From an uncultured Trueperaceae bacterium (lineage in GTDB: Bacteria; Deinococcota; Deinococci; Deinococcales; Trueperaceae): DNA of 9,723 bases. This document shows, piece by piece, positions 5,914 through 9,723 of this stretch. The notes beneath the pieces are model-generated. The model worked only from the letters and a program-made list of their open reading frames with translations. It was not told the DNA's origin and ran no database searches. Where the stretch lies: the NCBI GenBank assembly GCA_937907415.1, contig CALCHY010000281.1, positions 1 through 9,723 on the forward strand, given 5' to 3'. Position 1 is the stretch's first letter, and each line of letters opens with the position of its first letter. The translations under genes and the position numbers were made by a program.

Positions 5914-6642
5914 TCACTCTTTCGGCGGCAGCGTCTTGGCGGCGTTCTGAATGGCGGAGCGGATGGCGTTCCTGACGGCGTAGTCGACGATGGTGGTGCC
6001 CGTGCGGCCCACGCGGAGGTTGGCCATCACGTTGGCGAGGTCGACGGTCACGTGACTTTGGGACTCCTCGCTCACGCCGCGCCCGATGGCCATTATCTCG
6101 GCGGTGACGGTGTTCACGAAGCGGATCTCCACCGCCACGCGCGCCGTTATCGTTTCGGCCGAACCGCCGAAGATGCCGAGGACCTTTCCCCCACCGCCAG
6201 TAGTCTGCACGCCGAACTCGGAAACACTGCCGAGCACGAGCAACTCCGCACCCTCGATTCGTCCGATGGCAGCGGCCGTCTCCGGATTGACGCGGCCCGA
6301 CTGAGCGAGGTCCTGCTCGAAGAGCACCTTGTCGATCTCGGCGCGCTCCGTAATGCGGAACTGCTGGCTCTCGTACGCCTCCGAGATGAAGATGTCGGCC
6401 ACACCTGAACCGAGCTCCTTATAGAACTCGCCGCCATCCTGCGACAGGTCTACTGAGCCAATGCGAACGCTCCCAGCACCGACCGTGAAGCTGGGCACAG
6501 CGATGATCCACCTGTCGCTGCGGTCGCGCGGTTGGAGGGTGAACGCCTCCAGCTGCGGGGCGGCCACCTGCTCGGATGTGGTGGGGGCACAGGCCGCCAG
6601 CAGGAGCAGGGTGCAAATGGCGAACGCAAGTCCTCGCTTCAC
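5914..6642 (-). CDS. CsgG-family lipoprotein
   Basis: The protein has 242 residues with a lipoprotein signal: MKRGLAFAICTLLLLAAC, lipobox LAAC with Cys18 as the acylated residue. After a short linker the CsgG-like domain runs from about 44 to 235: RWIIAVPSF, ELGSGVADIFISEAY, FRITERAEIDKVLFEQDLAQSG, GAELLVLGSVSEFG, a Gly-rich turn at about 147-160, ITARVAVEIRFVNT, and NAIRSAIQNAAK. CsgG itself is the outer-membrane curli secretion pore, but many CsgG-domain lipoproteins stand without curli genes and have no known substrate. No csgA/B/E/F-like gene is seen, so a curli role is not supported. The start is GTG, with a TACCAT -10 candidate 7 nt upstream and no Shine-Dalgarno. It follows ridA by 63 nt on the same strand. 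Confidence 0.88.
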   Translation of the reverse strand: MKRGLAFAICTLLLLAACAPTTSEQVAAPQLEAFTLQPRDRSDRWIIAVPSFTVGAGSVRIGSVDLSQDGGEFYKELGSGVADIFISEAYESQQFRITERAEIDKVLFEQDLAQSGRVNPETAAAIGRIEGAELLVLGSVSEFGVQTTGGGGKVLGIFGGSAETITARVAVEIRFVNTVTAEIMAIGRGVSEESQSHVTVDLANVMANLRVGRTGTTIVDYAVRNAIRSAIQNAAKTLPPKE

Positions 6643-6649
6643 GGCGGCA

Positions 6650-6655
6650 ATGGTA
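6650..6655 (-). promoter_or_regulatory. Candidate -10 box for a leaderless lipoprotein mRNA
   Basis: On the minus strand TACCAT is followed after 7 nt by the GTG start at 6642. This matches the TANNNT rule and the spacing of a leaderless transcript. There is no clear -35 element, and read-through from ridA is also possible. Confidence 0.35.
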
Positions 6656-6705
6656 GCGCGTGCCCGGCCCGCTCCCGCAGGCAGCTGCCCGCCCCGCGCC
6701 TTGGT

Positions 6706-7050
6706 TTAACGCGCCGCAGTCACCACGACCTCGATCAGGACTCCCTGTCCGAGAGTCGCGACCCCTACCGTTGCGCGGCTGGGTAGTTGGTCGGCCGCGA
6801 ACCACGCCTTCCAGACTTCGTTCATGGCGTCCTTCGCGCCAAAGTCGGAAAGGTAGACGGTGGCGCTGAGGATCTTGGAGGCGTCGCTGCCGGCCCCAAC
6901 GAGCACGTTCGCGATCTTGTCGAGGACTTGCTTCGTCTGGCCCGCCATCGGTGCGGACAGGTCGTCGGCTACGACGCCGGAGAGGTAGAGCGTCGCATCG
7001 TGCTTCACCACGCGGTGGAAGTAGCTGCCTTGGCCCGTGCGTTCGATCAT
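6706..7050 (-). CDS. RidA family protein (YjgF/YER057c/UK114), YoaB-like
   Basis: The protein has 114 residues and is a single RidA domain. Conserved positions seen are Tyr10 near the start, LYLSG (Ser24), QTKQVLDKIANVLVGAGSDASKILSA-type pattern at 38-63, TVYLSD at 64-69, Arg92 in LPSRATVGV, and Glu107 in LIEVVV. Arg92 and Glu107 correspond to the Arg105/Glu120 pair of E. coli RidA, which binds and hydrolyses reactive imine/enamine intermediates from pyridoxal-phosphate enzymes. The AMNEVWKAWF segment and the short N-terminus look more like the YoaB branch than RidA itself, so the exact substrate is open. The start is well set: AAGGAG lies 6 nt before the ATG. It follows yihY by 54 nt and precedes the CsgG-like lipoprotein gene by 63 nt, probably as the middle gene of one unit. 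Confidence 0.92.
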   Translation of the reverse strand: MIERTGQGSYFHRVVKHDATLYLSGVVADDLSAPMAGQTKQVLDKIANVLVGAGSDASKILSATVYLSDFGAKDAMNEVWKAWFAADQLPSRATVGVATLGQGVLIEVVVTAAR

Positions 7051-7104
7051 CGGATTCTCCTTCTTGCCCTCCCGCCAGCTCGTGGCGGCGCCGAGGGTAC
7101 CGGT

Positions 7105-8070
7105 TCAGCCTACCCGAGGCGGGTAGCTATCCTCCTCGGCCATCGAGACGCCAGCGTCGCGTGCGCCCACCGCTATCCAAGACGCAGATATGAGGATGAC
7201 CTGCGAGACGAGGTTGAACCACACCATCAGCCCGATGAACACGGCGAACGAGGCGAGGAGAGGGTTACCGCTCGCCCCTATCAGCAACCGGCCACCCAAG
7301 ATCTTCAAGACCGCGAGGCTCGCGGCGCCTAGCAACACGCCACCGACCAGCCGACGGAACGGGATACGAATCCCCGCCAGCACGCGGAAGAGGCTGGCCA
7401 GAACGGTGGCGTCGAACAGAAACATCACCGCAAGTCCGAGAGCTCGCGCCGCGAGTTCTGTGCCAGACGACGTTAGGTAGGGGCGGAAGAGGCCGAGCGC
7501 CTGCGTGCCAACCGCGGTGAGGCCCGCTGATATCAGCGCGGCCAAGCCGAACCCGATGGCGAGACCCAGGTCCTTCAACTTCAACATGAGTAGATGGGTT
7601 TGAGGGTTCTCGAGCTGGAAGATAGTGCGGATGGCGGCCCGAGCAGACGCCAACCACCCCAAAGTGGTCATGAGCAGCCCAACGGATGCGGCCGCGCCCG
7701 TCCAGCCCAACACTCGCGCCTCTAGCAGTTCGCCGCGGTCTATCACGCCGTTCCCTGCCCCGCTCTCGATCAGGCCAGGCACGTTGCGGTTGATGAACTG
7801 AAATACGCCATCGCGCAGGGTCGGGTCCACCTTGATCAGGAGCCCACCAACCGCGAACCCGAGCCACGTCGCCGCGAACATGGCGAACAGCGAGTGAAAC
7901 GAGAGCCCGGCCGCAAGTAGTGGACCCCTGTTGAGACCGTAGTTTCGGATGACCCGCACCGGACGTAAGCGGCGAAACCAATCCACGACCCGGGTGAGCG
8001 GGGAGGCTGCCCTGGCGGCCTCGTCGGCCGCCGCCTGCACAGCGGGGTCGTCATGCGGTGGGCGGGCCAT
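7105..8070 (-). CDS. YihY/virulence factor BrkB family inner-membrane protein
   Basis: The protein has 321 residues. A hydrophilic N-terminus of about 45 residues is followed by about six hydrophobic segments at roughly 51-80, 119-141, 166-190, 205-232, 241-262 and 270-302. The pattern is that of YihY/BrkB (formerly annotated ribonuclease BN): RGPLLAAGLSFHSLFAMF, GLLMTTLGWLASARAAIRTIF, KLKDLGLAIGFG, and a final FAVFIGLMVWFNLVSQVILISASW. The RNase BN label was withdrawn for this family. The molecular role is unknown, though a transport or envelope function is generally assumed. It is likely the first gene of a unit with ridA and the CsgG-like lipoprotein gene, and is divergent from actC. The ATG start has no Shine-Dalgarno but a promoter directly upstream, suggesting a leaderless message. 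Confidence 0.93.
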   Translation of the reverse strand: MARPPHDDPAVQAAADEAARAASPLTRVVDWFRRLRPVRVIRNYGLNRGPLLAAGLSFHSLFAMFAATWLGFAVGGLLIKVDPTLRDGVFQFINRNVPGLIESGAGNGVIDRGELLEARVLGWTGAAASVGLLMTTLGWLASARAAIRTIFQLENPQTHLLMLKLKDLGLAIGFGLAALISAGLTAVGTQALGLFRPYLTSSGTELAARALGLAVMFLFDATVLASLFRVLAGIRIPFRRLVGGVLLGAASLAVLKILGGRLLIGASGNPLLASFAVFIGLMVWFNLVSQVILISASWIAVGARDAGVSMAEEDSYPPRVG

Positions 8071-8075
8071 TGGTT

Positions 8076-8103
8076 AGGTTACACGCCAACCGCCCGCCGC
8101 CAA
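8076..8103 (-). promoter_or_regulatory. Candidate promoter of the yihY gene, leaderless layout
   Basis: On the minus strand TTGGCG (8103-8098) and TAACCT (8081-8076) are 16 nt apart, and the -10 box ends 5 nt before the ATG at 8070. The -35 box matches TTGACA at four of six positions. Transcription would begin at or within a base or two of the start codon. Confidence 0.4.
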
Positions 8104-8198
8104 CTGCCTGTGGACGTTGCGCAGCGATTGCGGTGTGCCTGCAACCTAACCCTCACGCGTACCACGTGAAACCCAGAACGGCACTAGGATTGAAGCAG

Positions 8199-9653
8199 AT
8201 GCAAGAAGCGGGTCGAGCGAGCTCTCTCGCAAAGAACACGCTAAGAAGGCAGCGCAGAGCAACCACAGTATCAAGTGGTACGGTTGCGGTTCCCGAAGCC
8301 GGGACTGTACTAGAGTCTGGCCTCAACTACGCGGCAATCGACGAGTTGGTAGTCCGACCCATCCTTCGGGCCCACCCGCCGCGGTGGTGGGTCCTTGGCT
8401 TGGCCATCTCTGGCGCTCTCTTACTGCTGTTCCTCGCCGCCGTTATCCGTAGTGTCACCGGGGGCATCGGCGTTTTCGGCGACACCATCCCTTCCGCCTG
8501 GGGCTTCCCGATCATCAACTTGGTTTGGTGGATCGGCATCGCTCACGCCGGAACGCTCATCTCGGCCATCTTGTTGCTCACCCGTCAAGAGTGGCGCAGC
8601 TCCATCAACCGGCTTGCCGAGGCGATGACGCTGTTCGCCGTCGTCTGCGCTGGCCTCTACCCCATCTTGCACATGGGTAGGCCGTGGCTCTTCTACTGGC
8701 TGGCGCCGTACCCAGACACGGTCGGGCTCTTCCCTCAGTTCCGTAGCCCTCTCGCGTGGGACTTCTTCGCCATTCCAACGTACGCCTTCACTTCGCTCTT
8801 GTTCTGGTACGTGGGCCTGATCCCGGACCTCGCCACGCTCCGCGACAGGGTCACGTCGAGCGGCGGCAAGCTCGCCTACGGCCTTCTCGCGCTTGGGTGG
8901 TGCGGCTCCGCCAAGCACTGGCAACGGTACCGGCGCTCGTACGTGCTGTTGGCCGCCATCGCCACTGCGCTCGTCGTGTCGGTAGAGAGCACCATCAACT
9001 TCGACTTCTCGGTCGCGCTCGTGCCAGGTTGGCACAACACCCTCGGGCCGCCATACTTCGTTGCAGGTGCGATGTTCACTGGCTTCGCGCTCGTGCTCGT
9101 GCTGGCCATCCCAGTTCGCAGCGCCTTCGGACTGCAGCAAGTCATCACGCCTACCCATTTGAATAACTGCGCGAAACTCATGCTGGCGCTCGGCCTCGTG
9201 GTGGTTTACGGGCACGCGACGGAGTTCTTCGGAGCCTGGTACGGCGGGAGTCCAGCCGAGCAGTTCGTTTCGTTGAGTTGGGTCACTGGACCGTACGCCT
9301 TCGCGTTCTGGCTATCCCTCTTGTCGTTCACCGTCATCCAGGCGCTATGGTTCCGCCGTGTGAGGCTGCGGCCGCTTTACCTGTTCGTGATCTCCCTGGT
9401 CGTGCTCGTCGGCATGTGGTTCGACAGCTTCATGATCATCGTAGGGAGCTTGAGCCGCGGTTACCTGCCGTCCTCCTGGCACCTCTACCACCCGACGTTC
9501 TGGGACTACGCGCTCTTCTCAGGCTCGTTCGGGCTCTTCTTCACTCTGTTCTTGCTGTTCCTGCGCTTCGTGCCGGTGGTCAACCAGAGCGAGGTCAAGG
9601 CGCTAGCCCACGCCAGGGGCATGATCGAGGTTGTGCCGTCCGACGCCACGTAG
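8199..9653 (+). CDS. actC: Alternative complex III membrane subunit ActC (NrfD/PsrC family)
   Basis: With the ATG at 8199 the protein has 484 residues. About ten membrane helices can be placed near 63-83, 102-126, 141-158, 183-207, 246-266, 284-305, 325-345, 366-384, 391-416 and 435-457, matching ActC. Family signatures are INLVWWIGIAHAGTLISAI, NRLAEAMTLFAVVCAGL, the HMGRPWLFYW loop, PQFRSPLAWDFFAI, LGWCGSAKHWQRY, and VALVPGWHNTLGPPYFV. ActC is one of two NrfD-like subunits of alternative complex III, which oxidises menaquinol and passes electrons to a cytochrome c or oxidase. The frame stays open back to 8058, but that extension overlaps yihY and has no family character. The ATG at 8199 has AGGA 9 nt upstream. 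The usual upstream actA and actB genes are absent here. An isolated NrfD-like anchor is the alternative, less likely given the close ActC match. Confidence 0.92.
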   Translation: MQEAGRASSLAKNTLRRQRRATTVSSGTVAVPEAGTVLESGLNYAAIDELVVRPILRAHPPRWWVLGLAISGALLLLFLAAVIRSVTGGIGVFGDTIPSAWGFPIINLVWWIGIAHAGTLISAILLLTRQEWRSSINRLAEAMTLFAVVCAGLYPILHMGRPWLFYWLAPYPDTVGLFPQFRSPLAWDFFAIPTYAFTSLLFWYVGLIPDLATLRDRVTSSGGKLAYGLLALGWCGSAKHWQRYRRSYVLLAAIATALVVSVESTINFDFSVALVPGWHNTLGPPYFVAGAMFTGFALVLVLAIPVRSAFGLQQVITPTHLNNCAKLMLALGLVVVYGHATEFFGAWYGGSPAEQFVSLSWVTGPYAFAFWLSLLSFTVIQALWFRRVRLRPLYLFVISLVVLVGMWFDSFMIIVGSLSRGYLPSSWHLYHPTFWDYALFSGSFGLFFTLFLLFLRFVPVVNQSEVKALAHARGMIEVVPSDAT

Positions 9654-9717
9654 TTGGTAGTTGGTCCACGGTTCGCGTAAGCGAGTTCACCTTTGGGAGT
9701 GCTTCGAAGGCGGCATC

Positions 9718-9723
9718 ATGAGA
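9718..9723 (+). CDS. Possible first two codons of the next act-cluster gene
   Basis: The ATG at 9718 is preceded by GAAGG with 7 nt spacing and lies 64 nt after the actC stop codon. In act clusters actD (DUF3341 domain, small membrane protein) normally follows actC. Only two codons are visible, so the product cannot be read; this rests on the ribosome-binding site and gene order alone. Confidence 0.3.

Noticed and set aside
6676..6693. Palindrome around GGCAGCTGCC in the ridA-lipoprotein spacer
   Set aside because: There is no loop for a hairpin, no T-run after it, and an imperfect extension; it may be chance in GC-rich DNA.
7735..7775. EF-hand-like loop (GNGVIDRGEL) in the YihY protein
   Set aside because: The first two calcium-ligand positions are Ser and Ala, and the loop lies in a region where YihY proteins often have a Gly-rich turn.
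8058..8198. Upstream extension of the actC frame to the ATG at 8058
   Set aside because: It overlaps the yihY start and promoter, encodes a Pro/Arg/Cys-rich stretch unlike ActC N-termini, and the ATG at 8199 has a Shine-Dalgarno and gives the normal length.
8421..9215. Long minus-strand open frame of 264 codons opposite actC
   Set aside because: It is made of charged low-complexity residues (Glu, Arg, Asp, His) typical of the antisense of a membrane protein, and has no recognisable domain.
9278..9721. Plus-strand open frame overlapping the end of actC
   Set aside because: It is an off-frame shadow of ActC, which continues with clear membrane helices to 9653.

Overview
The window is GC-rich and densely packed. 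It reads as an ordinary stretch of bacterial chromosome with no tRNA, rRNA, insertion sequence, CRISPR array or phage gene. The mix of genes points tentatively to a GC-rich Deinococcota bacterium of the Trueperales type: an alternative-complex-III ActC subunit, a thioredoxin behind a CsoR/CstR-like operator, and several genes whose start codon lies 5-8 nt after a TANNNT -10 box (leaderless style). That assignment is inference; no phylogenetic marker is present.

Layout. (1) 1-309 (+) is the 3' part of an SRPBCC/AHSA1-type gene. (2) 317-4129 (-) carries three genes. Transcription runs from a large neuropathy-target-esterase-like patatin phospholipase with two cyclic-nucleotide-binding domains, to a secreted four-helix-type protein with two similar halves, to an ECF sigma factor. 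The last two genes are 2 nt apart, and the spacer ahead of them holds an ECF-like promoter candidate. (3) 4339-5477 (+) is a two-gene unit: an AlkD-like HEAT-repeat DNA alkylation repair protein and a DUF1810 protein. (4) 5493-5913 (+) is a thioredoxin whose -10 box is overlapped by a near-perfect C5-T-G5 palindrome with GTA/TAC flanks, the shape of CsoR/CstR-family operators. (5) 5914-8070 (-) runs from a YihY/BrkB membrane protein to a RidA-family protein to a CsgG-family lipoprotein. (6) 8199-9653 (+) is ActC, the NrfD-like ten-helix quinol-site subunit of alternative complex III. The window ends at what may be the start codon of the next act gene.

How it works together. Respiration is represented by ActC, but the usual upstream actA/actB genes are absent and yihY stands divergently in their place. 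Envelope functions (YihY, CsgG-like lipoprotein, secreted helical protein, patatin) and stress or repair functions (AlkD-like, RidA, thioredoxin, ECF sigma) are interleaved. The most noteworthy signals are regulatory: the operator over the thioredoxin promoter, the recurring leaderless promoter layout, and the sigma factor paired with a secreted protein instead of an anti-sigma factor. No single new multi-gene system is evident.
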